Made by a program: the position numbers and the translations under genes. The notes under the pieces were generated by a model, which was not told the origin of the DNA, made no database searches, and saw only the letters and a list, made by a program, of their open reading frames with translations. A stretch of 33,358 nt of DNA from the NCBI GenBank assembly GCA_900540905.1, contig UQHR01000025.1, positions 1-33,358 on the forward strand, read 5' to 3'. The DNA is from an uncultured Collinsella sp. (GTDB lineage Bacteria; Actinomycetota; Coriobacteriia; Coriobacteriales; Coriobacteriaceae). Shown here piece by piece: positions 12,702 to 21,633 of this stretch. Each line of letters begins with the position of its first letter. The first letter of the stretch is position 1.

Positions 12702-14126
12702 ATGATAGAGATCGCCGTCAACAACCTCGCGGCCGCAACAGGGGCCCGAACCGTGACGGGAGAAGCCGATCGGGTATGCCGCGGGTGCGTTATCGACTCG
12801 CGTCAGGTCGAGGAAGGGACGATTTTCGTCGCCTTTCCCGGTGAAAACGTCGACGGCAATGATTTTGCTTCCCGTGCCGTCCAGTCGGGTGCCGGCGCCG
12901 TCGTGATGACGCGTGAGCCCGAGGCCGAGCTGGTCTCGCTGGCGCAGGACAAGGGCTGTGCCATCTTGCTGACCGATGATCCCGAGGACTTTCTGCTGCG
13001 TTTGGCGCACGCGTACCGTCTGGAGCTTGGCTGCCTGGTCGTTGGTATTACCGGTTCCATCGGCAAGACGACGACCAAGGACGTGCTCGCCGCCGTGCTC
13101 GCCAAGCGCTATCGTGTCTGGGCCACCAAGGGCAATTTCAATAACCTGATCGGCATGCCGCTCACGGTGCTTTCCGCTCCGGCCGATACCGAGGTCCTGG
13201 TGCTCGAGATGGGCATGAACCATTTCCACGAGATCGAGCGCCTGTCCCAGTCCGCCAATCCCAACCTTGCCATCGTGAGCAAGATTGGTACCTCTCATAT
13301 CGGCATTTTGGGTAGCCGCGAGAACATCGCCCGCGCTAAGGCCGAGATTGTCCAGGGTATGTGCGCCGCTGGCGACTTCTTGCCGCTGCTGGTTTTGGGC
13401 GGCGAGGACGACTTTACGCCGTTCATTCGCGATACGTTCGCCCAGCCTGCTGGTATCGACGTGATGCTGGCCGGCGTCTCGGACGATGATGAGGTCCGTG
13501 CCCGCGACGTTCGAGTTGATGACGAGGGCCGTCCGGTCTTTACGCTCGATTTTGGTCAGGGCGAGACAATCGATACCATGCTTGCCATCCCCGGCGTGCA
13601 GTCCGTCCCAAATGCCGTTAAGGCCGCCGCGGTTGCCTATCGCCTGGGCGTGACGCCCGAGCAGATCGATGCTGCCTTTAGAGGCCTCACGATCACCGGT
13701 CACCGCCAGGAGATCAAACGCGCCAAGAGCGGTGCCCGCGTCATCGACGATTCCTATAACGCCAGTGCCGAATCCATGGCTGCTGGCCTCGATTTGCTGT
13801 GCTCGCTTTCGTGCACGGGGTCTCGCATGGCGATCTTGGGCGAGATGGGCGAGATGGGCGATGAGGCTCCTCGCATGCATGAACTCGTGGGCGCCTATGC
13901 CGCCGCCAAGAAGCTCGACATGCTGGCGTGCGTGGGTGGTGAGCTGGCCCAGCTTATGGCCGATGCCGCGCGCATGATGGGCATGGACGAGGACCGCATC
14001 CAGGTGTTCTCCGATTATCAGCAGGTGCTCGACCGCATGGGCGGCGCGCTTGAAAAACATGATGTTGTACTGGTCAAGGGTTCCCGCTTTGTTGAGCTCG
14101 ACCGCTTTGTGGAAGGTGTGTGCTAG
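12702..14126 (+). CDS. murF: UDP-MurNAc-tripeptide:D-Ala-D-Ala ligase
   Basis: The 474-residue cytoplasmic Mur ligase adds D-alanyl-D-alanine to the UDP-MurNAc tripeptide using ATP, completing the pentapeptide precursor. The N-terminal domain has IDSRQVEEGTIFVAF near 31-45. The ATP loop GITGSIGKTT is at 115-124. The central domain has NFNNLIGMPLT and EMGMNHFHEI, and the C-terminal domain starts near DDSYNASAESM. The start ATG 12702 is preceded by GGGGAG (12691-12696). mraY begins three bases after its stop, so the two are tightly coupled. Confidence 0.96.
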   Translation: MIEIAVNNLAAATGARTVTGEADRVCRGCVIDSRQVEEGTIFVAFPGENVDGNDFASRAVQSGAGAVVMTREPEAELVSLAQDKGCAILLTDDPEDFLLRLAHAYRLELGCLVVGITGSIGKTTTKDVLAAVLAKRYRVWATKGNFNNLIGMPLTVLSAPADTEVLVLEMGMNHFHEIERLSQSANPNLAIVSKIGTSHIGILGSRENIARAKAEIVQGMCAAGDFLPLLVLGGEDDFTPFIRDTFAQPAGIDVMLAGVSDDDEVRARDVRVDDEGRPVFTLDFGQGETIDTMLAIPGVQSVPNAVKAAAVAYRLGVTPEQIDAAFRGLTITGHRQEIKRAKSGARVIDDSYNASAESMAAGLDLLCSLSCTGSRMAILGEMGEMGDEAPRMHELVGAYAAAKKLDMLACVGGELAQLMADAARMMGMDEDRIQVFSDYQQVLDRMGGALEKHDVVLVKGSRFVELDRFVEGVC

Positions 14127-14129
14127 CCC

Positions 14130-15149
14130 ATGTTCGGCAATCCCTCGTATCCAACGTATCAGGCTTTTTTGGGGCTTGGCATCGCCGCCGCCATTGCGCT
14201 GCTGCTCATGCCGTGGTGGATCAAGCTGCTCAAGGTCGAGGGTATCGGCCAGCAGGTTCGTGCCGATGGCCCCAAGCGTCATTTGGTTAAGCAGGGAACG
14301 CCCACCATGGGTGGTGTTGTCATCCTCGTCGCGATCTCGCTGACATGCCTGCTGATGGGCAAGCTCACCACCGAGCTCGTGCTCGTGCTCCTCGCCACGC
14401 TGGCGACCGGCGTGCTGGGCCTGATTGACGACCTGACCTCCGTTACGCATGGGCGCTCGCTCGGTCTGACGCCTCATGCCAAGATGATCGGTCTAACCAT
14501 TATCTGTGTCACCTTTACGGTACTTGCCGTTAACTGGTGCGGCGTCGCCCCCGAGATTCGTTTTCCCGGCGGCCTGACGATTGACCTCGGTGTTCTTTCG
14601 ACCACCATCTGCGGCCTTTCGTTCCCGTGGCTCTACATTGTCTTTTGCTGGCTGATGATCGCCGGTCTTTCTAATGCCGTGAACCTGACCGATGGCCTTG
14701 ACGGTCTTGCTGGCGGCACCTCCATGATTGCCATGCTCGCCATGGCTGCCATGGCGTTTTTGCACGGAGACGTGAACCTGTCCATCTTCTGCACCGCGTG
14801 TGCCGGTGCCTGCTTGGGCTTTCTGTGGTTCAACTGCTATCCGGCGAGCATCTTTATGGGCGATACCGGCTCGCTTGCCCTGGGCGCCGCGTTTGCCTGC
14901 ACGTCCATCATGACCAACACCGAGGTCGTCTCCCTCATCATCGGCGGCCTGTTTATCGTTGAGACCCTGTCGGTCATGATTCAGGTTGTCTACTTCCACT
15001 TTACGCACAAGCGCGTCTTCCTTATGGCGCCCATCCATCATCATTTCGAAAAGAAGGGCTGGGCCGAGACCAAGGTCGTCATCCGTTTTTGGATTATCGC
15101 TGCGGCCTTTGGTGCCGTTGGCCTTGCTTTGTTCTTCCAGTTGGGATAG
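14130..15149 (+). CDS. mraY: Phospho-MurNAc-pentapeptide transferase (lipid I synthase)
   Basis: A 339-residue polytopic membrane enzyme that transfers phospho-MurNAc-pentapeptide to undecaprenyl phosphate at the inner membrane face, making lipid I. About ten hydrophobic helices are visible. Active-site motifs are GLIDDLTSV (adjacent aspartates), NLTDGLDGLAGG, GDTGSLALG and the histidine-rich PIHHHFEKKGW. The start ATG 14130 gives a family-length protein. It lies between murF and murD in conserved dcw order. Confidence 0.96.
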   Translation: MFGNPSYPTYQAFLGLGIAAAIALLLMPWWIKLLKVEGIGQQVRADGPKRHLVKQGTPTMGGVVILVAISLTCLLMGKLTTELVLVLLATLATGVLGLIDDLTSVTHGRSLGLTPHAKMIGLTIICVTFTVLAVNWCGVAPEIRFPGGLTIDLGVLSTTICGLSFPWLYIVFCWLMIAGLSNAVNLTDGLDGLAGGTSMIAMLAMAAMAFLHGDVNLSIFCTACAGACLGFLWFNCYPASIFMGDTGSLALGAAFACTSIMTNTEVVSLIIGGLFIVETLSVMIQVVYFHFTHKRVFLMAPIHHHFEKKGWAETKVVIRFWIIAAAFGAVGLALFFQLG

Positions 15150-15158
15150 TGGTCTTTC

Positions 15159-16565
15159 ATGCCTCTTGCTGATGTCTTTAGCCTGCTCGTTTTGGGTCAG
15201 GGCAAATCCGGTCTCGATGTCGCCCGCTGGGCGCTGGCACATCCCGAGCGCGTAAGCGCCGTTACCGTGTATGGCGGCGGCACCTCTGAGCCCAATGACG
15301 CCACGCGTGCGCTCGAGGCTGCTGGTGCGTCGTTTGTCTATGGGACCGAACAGGTCGAGGGCGCCTATGACGTATGCGTGACGTGCCCGGGCATCTCGGA
15401 GTTCTCGGGCTTCTTTAAGGCCGGGCGCGAGCATGCCGCCCAGATTATGGGTGAGCCCGAGTTTGCCTATCGCCTGTCGCCCGATAACTGGATTGCCATT
15501 ACGGGTACCAACGGCAAGACGACTACCACGTCGCTGACTGATTATCTGCTCAAGGCTGCCGGTGAGGCCAGCGTAGCTGTCGGCAACATCGGCGAGCCGC
15601 CGGTCAACGAGATTGACGGCCGAGCTCATAACGAGTGGTTTGTGGCCGAGCTCTCGAGCTACCAGATTGCTACGACCGCCGAGCTTCATCCTCGCGTGGC
15701 GGTGCTGCTCAACATCACTCCCGACCACTTGGGCTGGCATAAGAGCCATAAGAACTATGCGCTTGCCAAGATCAAACTGTTTGACAATATGGTCGATGAC
15801 GATCTGGTGGTTGTCGACGTCGAAGACGCCGGCATTCACGAGTTCGATGAGTACATCTACACGCCGGGTCATCGCATCTGCAAGGTCGCTTTTGACGAGC
15901 CCGAGGGCGAGGATGCCGCCTTTGTGCGCGATGGCAAGATGATCGTGCGCCTGAAGGGCGTCGAGACTCCGCTCATCGCTACATCCGAGCTCAAGATCTC
16001 GGGCCATCACAATGTTATCAATGCCCTGTGCGCTGCCACGGCTGCCCTGGCAGTCGGTGCCGATGTCGATGGTGTCTGCCGCGGTCTGGCCTCGTTCCAG
16101 CCGCTCGAGCACCGCGTGGAGCCGTGTGGCGAGATTGACGGCGTGCGCTACGTCAACGATTCCAAGGCGACCAACACCGATGCGGTCGAGAAGGCGCTGA
16201 CGGCATTTCCCGATGACGACGTGATCTTGCTGCTCGGCGGCCACGATAAGGGCACGCCGCTCACGGACTTCGCGCGCGTTGTTATGGATAACGTACGCTC
16301 GGTCGTCTGCTTTGGCGATGCGCGCGAGCGCTTCACCGCCGCTATGGACGAGGCCGATGTCGATGGCGATGTGGATATCGCCCAGGCGGATGACCTGCGC
16401 GATGCCGTGGACGTCGCCCGTTCGCTGTCGAGCCGTGGCGACGTGATCTTACTTTCTCCTGCCTGCTCTTCGTTCGATGAGTTCTCGGGCTATGAGGAGC
16501 GCGGCCGCGTGTTTAAGGACTATGTGGCCCAGCTTGCCGCTGCGGCGAAATCGCAAATGGAATAG
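15159..16565 (+). CDS. murD: UDP-MurNAc-L-alanine:D-glutamate ligase
   Basis: The 468-residue cytoplasmic Mur ligase adds D-glutamate to UDP-MurNAc-L-alanine. The N-terminal Rossmann-like domain starts LLVLGQGKSGLDVA. The ATP loop ITGTNGKTTTT is at 114-124, with NITPDHLGWH in the central domain and NDSKATNTDA and LLLGGHDKG in the later part. The start ATG 15159 is nine bases after the mraY stop, with only a weak ribosome site (coupled translation likely). Confidence 0.96.
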   Translation: MPLADVFSLLVLGQGKSGLDVARWALAHPERVSAVTVYGGGTSEPNDATRALEAAGASFVYGTEQVEGAYDVCVTCPGISEFSGFFKAGREHAAQIMGEPEFAYRLSPDNWIAITGTNGKTTTTSLTDYLLKAAGEASVAVGNIGEPPVNEIDGRAHNEWFVAELSSYQIATTAELHPRVAVLLNITPDHLGWHKSHKNYALAKIKLFDNMVDDDLVVVDVEDAGIHEFDEYIYTPGHRICKVAFDEPEGEDAAFVRDGKMIVRLKGVETPLIATSELKISGHHNVINALCAATAALAVGADVDGVCRGLASFQPLEHRVEPCGEIDGVRYVNDSKATNTDAVEKALTAFPDDDVILLLGGHDKGTPLTDFARVVMDNVRSVVCFGDARERFTAAMDEADVDGDVDIAQADDLRDAVDVARSLSSRGDVILLSPACSSFDEFSGYEERGRVFKDYVAQLAAAAKSQME

Positions 16566-16574
16566 GGGTTGCCG

Positions 16575-18095
16575 GTGAGAGAGGAGAGCCCCCGACAAGG
16601 TATGAGGAGGCCCGACTCGGACCGTGCTTCCTCGCGGCGCAGCACACCGCGTTCCGGTCGCGGCGGGCAGTCGTTTAGCGAACGCTATATTGCCGGCGTT
16701 CCCGCCCGTATCATGCGCCCCCGTTTGATATTCATGGCCTGCTTGTTTACCTTGGTATGCTTTGGCCTGCTGATGGTGTACTCGGCGTCTTCGGTCGAGG
16801 CGCTGCACGAGAATGGCTCGGCGACGTTTTTTCTGGGTCGACAGGCCGCGTTTGCCGTGGTCGGTGTTCTGGCGCTGATTGCCATCGTGCGCGTTTTGCC
16901 GGACAGCTGGTTTGGGGAGGATGTGCTCAGGATCTTCCTTATCGGCATGATAGGGCTACTGCTTCTGGTGTTCTTGGTGGGCAGCGGCAGCCGTGGCGCC
17001 ACGCGCTGGCTCAACATCGCCGGTATTCAGTTCCAGCCTTCCGAGTTTTTAAAGCCATTTGCCATTGCGTATTCGGCCATCATGCTTGATCGCTTCTTTT
17101 CGCCCGGTGGCAACATCAACGAATTCCTTCGCAAGATGGGTATCTACCTGGGCATTTCGCTCTTTCTGATCTTTATCCAGCCCGATTTCGGTACTGTCCT
17201 GATCATCCTGTTGACCCTCATGTGCATGGCGTTGTTTGCGGGTCTCGACCCCAGATTTATCATCGGCGTGCTAATCTTCGGCATTCTCGTGATCGTGATT
17301 GCGCTTGTCGCAGAGCCATACCGTATGGTGCGTATTCAGGTTGCCTTGAACCCTTGGGCCGACGAATATGGTGACGGCTATCAGGCCACGCTTGCCATCA
17401 TGGCGTTTGCCTCGGGCGGTCTGTTCGGCCGTGGCATCGGCAACTCAACCATGAAGTACTCGTATCTGCCCGAGGCGCACAACGACTACATCCTGGCCAT
17501 CATTGGCGAGGAAGTCGGTTTTGTCGGAACCGTGCTGTTCTTCTTGGTGTTTGCGATGCTGATCTACTCGGCGTTTCGCATTGCCGAGCAGGCGACCGAT
17601 CGTCGGGGTGCGCTCATGGCGTCTGGCTCCGCAGTCATTCTCGCGGTGCAGTTTTTGATTAACGCGCTGGGCATCCTCAACGTGTTTCCCATGACGGGCA
17701 AACCGTTGCCGTTTATTAGCTACGGCGGCTCTTCGATTATTGTGTCGCTTATGCTTGCCGGTCTGATCCTGCGCGTTTCGTACGAGAGCGCCCGTCGCGA
17801 TGAGTACGACCGTCGCCGCGAGAGCTTTGCCGTTATGGATGAGAGCACCGCCGGCATGCCCCACGTGCGCGGCGAGCGATCTACGCGTAACGGTTTTACC
17901 GTCCTGAATGGCTCTGCGACCGAGCCGGCAGCCCGCCCGCGTCAGCGAACGGCGCCGCAAGGTCGTCCGCAGCGTCCCAGCCCTCGCAACGCGGGCGGCG
18001 GATATAATCGAATCGATTTGAACTCGGACCCGTCGGCGCGTCTGCGCACCGACGACCAGGGACCGCGTGTACGAAGGGACTACCATGACCGATAA
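16575..18095 (+). CDS. ftsW: FtsW, SEDS-family septal peptidoglycan glycosyltransferase
   Basis: A polytopic membrane enzyme that polymerises lipid II at the septum with the class B PBP. It is 506 residues: a basic, disordered-looking cytoplasmic N-terminus (about 1-48), around ten membrane helices (about 50-410) and a C-terminal tail of about 100 residues rich in Arg, Pro and Gly. SEDS signatures include QPSEFLKPF, PEAHNDYILAIIGEE (with the conserved aspartate) and GKPLPFISYGGSS. Start: AGGGG (16564-16568) is six bases before GTG 16575. TTG 16569 touches the ribosome site and is less likely. The gene overlaps murG by 11 bases. Confidence 0.93.
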   Translation: MREESPRQGMRRPDSDRASSRRSTPRSGRGGQSFSERYIAGVPARIMRPRLIFMACLFTLVCFGLLMVYSASSVEALHENGSATFFLGRQAAFAVVGVLALIAIVRVLPDSWFGEDVLRIFLIGMIGLLLLVFLVGSGSRGATRWLNIAGIQFQPSEFLKPFAIAYSAIMLDRFFSPGGNINEFLRKMGIYLGISLFLIFIQPDFGTVLIILLTLMCMALFAGLDPRFIIGVLIFGILVIVIALVAEPYRMVRIQVALNPWADEYGDGYQATLAIMAFASGGLFGRGIGNSTMKYSYLPEAHNDYILAIIGEEVGFVGTVLFFLVFAMLIYSAFRIAEQATDRRGALMASGSAVILAVQFLINALGILNVFPMTGKPLPFISYGGSSIIVSLMLAGLILRVSYESARRDEYDRRRESFAVMDESTAGMPHVRGERSTRNGFTVLNGSATEPAARPRQRTAPQGRPQRPSPRNAGGGYNRIDLNSDPSARLRTDDQGPRVRRDYHDR

Positions 18096-19200
18096 GATGA
18101 CCGTTGCTATTGCAGCCGGCGGCACGGCAGGACACATCAACCCCGCGCTCGCCTTGGCCGAAGAGCTGCGTGACCGTGGCCACCACGTTGTGTTCGTGGG
18201 CCAGTCGCGCAAGCTCGAGGGTCGTCTGGTCCCCGAGGCTGGGTTTGATTTTGTGCCCATTACGGTCACGGGCTTCGACCGCTCTCGTCCTTGGACGGCG
18301 CTGACTTCGCTGTGGCGTGTCAACAAGGCCAAGCGTGCGCTCGCCAGTCATTTCTCAAAGGTCGGTAAGCCCGATGCCGCCATCGGTTTCGGTGCCTATG
18401 TCGAGGTTCCGCTGCTGGGGTGGTGCAAGGGCGCAGGCGTCCCGTATCTGCTGCATGAGCAGAACTCTGTTCCGGGCCTGGCCAACAAGATGATGAACTC
18501 CCACGCCGCCCGCGTGTGCATCTCGGTGCCGGCAGCGCGCTCGGTCTTTGAGCGCGAAGGTGACCCCGGCCACGTGCTCATGACCGGCAACCCCGTACGT
18601 CGCTCGGTGATCGAGGGCGATCGCGCTCGCGGCCGCAAGGCACTTGGCGTTCCCGAGGACGCTATGCTGCTGCTCGTCTTTGGCGGTTCACTTGGCGCCC
18701 AGCACCTCAACGAGCGTGCGGTTTCGCTCAAAAACGAGCTGCTTTCGCGCAAGAACCTCTATGTGTTGCATTCGACGGGTGCCGACGGCTTTGAGGAGAC
18801 CGAGCGCGCTTTGGCGCTGACGCCTGAGGAGGCGAAGCGTTACCGCGTCCAGCCTTACATCGACAACATGGGCGATATGCTGGCTGCTGCCGATTTGGTG
18901 CTCTCGCGTTCGGGCGCATCGAGCGTGGCCGAGATCGCGGCGCTCGCCGTGCCCTCGGTGCTCGTGCCGTATCCGCATGCGACGGCCGACCACCAAACCA
19001 CCAATGCCCGGTATCTGGTCGACGCCGGGGCCGGCGTGCTCTGCGCCGATGCCGATATCGACGGTTCTGCCTTTGCCGATGAGCTGCTGCACCTGGTCGA
19101 TGACGCGGCGGCGCGCGACGCCATGCGTCAGGCGGCGCGTGGTCTGGCTCAGGATAGGGCCGCCGCTCTTCTGGCCGATGCGGTAGAGGGTTTGCGTTAG
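18085..19200 (+). CDS. murG: UDP-GlcNAc:lipid I N-acetylglucosaminyltransferase
   Basis: A 371-residue peripheral membrane glycosyltransferase (GT28) that makes lipid II from lipid I. The N-terminal G-loop AGGTAGHINPALALAEEL starts at residue 11. HEQNSVPGLANK and FGGSLGAQHLN follow. The donor-binding region has SGASSVAEI with E283 and PYPHATADHQTTNA. Start: GAAGGGA (18073-18079) serves ATG 18085, inside the end of ftsW. ATG 18097 is an alternative. The frame also opens at GTG 18067, upstream of the ribosome site. Confidence 0.96.
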   Translation: MTDKMTVAIAAGGTAGHINPALALAEELRDRGHHVVFVGQSRKLEGRLVPEAGFDFVPITVTGFDRSRPWTALTSLWRVNKAKRALASHFSKVGKPDAAIGFGAYVEVPLLGWCKGAGVPYLLHEQNSVPGLANKMMNSHAARVCISVPAARSVFEREGDPGHVLMTGNPVRRSVIEGDRARGRKALGVPEDAMLLLVFGGSLGAQHLNERAVSLKNELLSRKNLYVLHSTGADGFEETERALALTPEEAKRYRVQPYIDNMGDMLAAADLVLSRSGASSVAEIAALAVPSVLVPYPHATADHQTTNARYLVDAGAGVLCADADIDGSAFADELLHLVDDAAARDAMRQAARGLAQDRAAALLADAVEGLR

Positions 19201-19297
19201 TTAGACGGGATATCGTCGGTCGCCCTCGCGCTGATGCGGTAGGTGCGGTACAGTTAACGGGTTACAGGCAGTGTTTACGCAAGGAGTACACGAGCAC

Positions 19298-20716
19298 ATG
19301 GCTGATTCCCAGACTGCAACCTCCGCGCCCGAGTTTAAGAGCGCCCACTTTATCGGTATCGGCGGCGCCGGCATGAGCGGCATCGCCCTCGTTCTGCACG
19401 AGCGCGGTTATGCCGTTACCGGCTCCGATCTTAAGACGTCACGCTATATCCGCCAGCTTACCCGCGCTGGTGTGAAGGTGCATGTGGGCCATGAGGCCGC
19501 CACGATCGACGAGGTCAAGCCCGACGTGGTTGTTGTCTCCACCGCTATTCCGGAGTCCAACCCTGAGCTCGTGCGCGCTCGCGAGCTGGGCATTCCCGTG
19601 TGGCCCCGTGCCAAGATGCTCTCTGCCTTGGGCCACGGCTACACTACCGTCGCTGTTGCCGGCACGCACGGCAAGACCACCACGTCTTCGATGTGCGCCA
19701 CCATGCTCGACCGCATGGGTCTGGATCCGAGCTTCTTGATCGGTGGCATCGTTGAGGGCTATGACACGAACGGCAAGAACGGCTCTGGCGACTACTTTGT
19801 CGCCGAGGCCGACGAGTCCGACAGCTCCTTCCTGTTCCTGAACCCCAACGTAGTCATTGTGACCAACGTCGAGGCCGACCACCTCGATCACTACTCGGGT
19901 ATCGAGGAGATCGAGGCGACTTTCGCCAAATTCATGAGCCTGGTGGGCGAGGACGGCACTGTCATCGTCTGCGGCGAGGACCCGCATCTGGTCGAGCTCG
20001 CCAAGTCGACGGGCCGTCACGTGCTTTCCTACGGCTTTGCCGAGGGCAACGACATCGTCTGCATGCACCCGGATGTCAAGGGCATCCAGAGCGACTTTAT
20101 CGTTCGTTTTGAGGACGGCACTGAGCATGCTGTGGAGATCAAGAGCAATCCCGGTCGCCACAACATGCTCAACGCCACGGCGGTGCTCACCGTCGCCCAT
20201 GTCCTAGGCCTTGACATCGACGCCGCCGCCAAGGCGCTCTCGAGCTTTGAGGGCGTCCGCCGTCGCTTTACCCACGTGGGCGATATCGATGGCATCACCG
20301 TGGTCGATGATTACGGCCATCACCCCACCGAGATCAAGGCGACGCTTGCTGCCGCTTCGTCGCTGGGCTACAAGCACGTCGACGTCGTGTTCCAGCCGCA
20401 CCGCTATTCGCGCCTGCAGGCCCTGTGCGACGACTTTGCCGATGCATTTGCCAATGCCGATAAACTGCTGCTGATTGATGTGTTCTCGGCTGGCGAGATG
20501 CCCATTCCGGGTGTCACCTCTAAGATGCTCGCCGATACCGTGCGCGCCAAGCATCCTGGCAAGGAGGTCGTGTACTGCTCCAGCCGTCTTGAGCTCAATC
20601 AGGAGCTCGAGCAGATGGTGGGCGAGGGCGACCTGCTGCTCACCATGGGTGCCGGTGACGTTACGACCGTCGGTCCTGAGTTTATCGAGTATCTGACTGC
20701 CAAGAAAGACGCTTAA
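19298..20716 (+). CDS. murC: UDP-MurNAc:L-alanine ligase
   Basis: The 472-residue cytoplasmic Mur ligase adds L-alanine, the first residue of the stem peptide, to UDP-MurNAc. The N-terminal nucleotide fold has FIGIGGAGMSGIA (18-30), the ATP loop AGTHGKTTTS is at 121-130, and the C-terminal domain has DDYGHHPTEIKATL and FQPHRYSRL. Start: AAGGAG lies at about 19281-19286, eleven bases before ATG 19298, slightly long but the best available. A GTG at 19271 is in frame but upstream of the ribosome site. About 100 bases separate it from murG, with no clear promoter seen there. Confidence 0.96.
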   Translation: MADSQTATSAPEFKSAHFIGIGGAGMSGIALVLHERGYAVTGSDLKTSRYIRQLTRAGVKVHVGHEAATIDEVKPDVVVVSTAIPESNPELVRARELGIPVWPRAKMLSALGHGYTTVAVAGTHGKTTTSSMCATMLDRMGLDPSFLIGGIVEGYDTNGKNGSGDYFVAEADESDSSFLFLNPNVVIVTNVEADHLDHYSGIEEIEATFAKFMSLVGEDGTVIVCGEDPHLVELAKSTGRHVLSYGFAEGNDIVCMHPDVKGIQSDFIVRFEDGTEHAVEIKSNPGRHNMLNATAVLTVAHVLGLDIDAAAKALSSFEGVRRRFTHVGDIDGITVVDDYGHHPTEIKATLAAASSLGYKHVDVVFQPHRYSRLQALCDDFADAFANADKLLLIDVFSAGEMPIPGVTSKMLADTVRAKHPGKEVVYCSSRLELNQELEQMVGEGDLLLTMGAGDVTTVGPEFIEYLTAKKDA

Positions 20717-20721
20717 GTCTA

Positions 20722-21633
20722 ATGGGTCTGTTTAACGCCGTCATGGCGCTCTCGGGCATGATCGACACGGATGTCATCGAGGACGAGCGCCTTGCGCGCC
20801 ATACGAGCTATCGTATCGGCGGCAAGGCCGACCTCTTTGTGACGTGCCATAGCTATCATGCCCTTCGCCGCGCCGTGGCGGTGCTCGATCGCGAGCAGGT
20901 GCCGTGGGTCATCATCGGCAAGGGCTCCAATCTGCTGGTTGCCGATGGCGGTTATCGCGGTGCCGTCATTTCGCTCGGACGTGAGTTTCAGCGCACGGTT
21001 GTTGCCGATGACGGTTGCACGCTGACGGTCGGAGCGGGCGTGATGTTTGCGCGTCTGGTCAACGATGCCCTGTCGCGTAGCCTCTCGGGCCTTGAGTTTG
21101 CCGTTGGCATCCCTGGTTCGGTCGGCGGTGCGATATCTATGAATGCCGGCACACGGACCGAGTGGATTGGCTCGCTGGTTGAGGATGTCGTAACGTTTGA
21201 CCCGGCATCCGGTATCAAGCATTATGCGGGGTCCGAGATCACTTGGGGCTACCGCGAATGTAGCCTTCCCCGCAATGAGATCATCCTCGAGTGCGTGCTC
21301 AAGCTTAAACCGGCGCCCAAGGCCGACATTCGCGAGTGCATGGAGCGGTACCTGACGAGGCGCAAGCGTACGCAGCCCATGGGTCGCGCATCCTGCGGTT
21401 CGGTCTTTCGCAACCCGCCCGATGCGAGTGTGGGCAAGCTTATCGAGGATTGTGGATTAAAGGGTTTTTCGATTGGCGGCGCGGAAGTTTCGCCCGTTCA
21501 CGCTAATTTTATCGTTAATAACGGAACTGCCTCGGCCGATGACGTTGCCGCGGTTATCAGACATGTGCACGGAAAGGTGAGGGAGGCGTATGGCATCGAG
21601 CTCAGACCGGAAGTTAAATTCCTCGGCTTCTAG
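20722..21633 (+). CDS. murB: UDP-N-acetylenolpyruvoylglucosamine reductase
   Basis: A 303-residue FAD flavoenzyme that reduces UDP-GlcNAc-enolpyruvate to UDP-MurNAc with NADPH. FAD-domain motifs are TSYRIGGKADLF, IGKGSNLLVAD and GIPGSVGGAISMNAG. The proton donor serine is S227 in SCGSVFRNP and the C-terminal glutamate is E297 in RPEVKFLGF. The sequence around KLIEDCGLKGFSIGGAEVS matches the shorter enzyme type common in Gram-positives. It starts five bases after murC. Its last 44 bases overlap ftsQ in another frame. Confidence 0.95.
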   Translation: MGLFNAVMALSGMIDTDVIEDERLARHTSYRIGGKADLFVTCHSYHALRRAVAVLDREQVPWVIIGKGSNLLVADGGYRGAVISLGREFQRTVVADDGCTLTVGAGVMFARLVNDALSRSLSGLEFAVGIPGSVGGAISMNAGTRTEWIGSLVEDVVTFDPASGIKHYAGSEITWGYRECSLPRNEIILECVLKLKPAPKADIRECMERYLTRRKRTQPMGRASCGSVFRNPPDASVGKLIEDCGLKGFSIGGAEVSPVHANFIVNNGTASADDVAAVIRHVHGKVREAYGIELRPEVKFLGF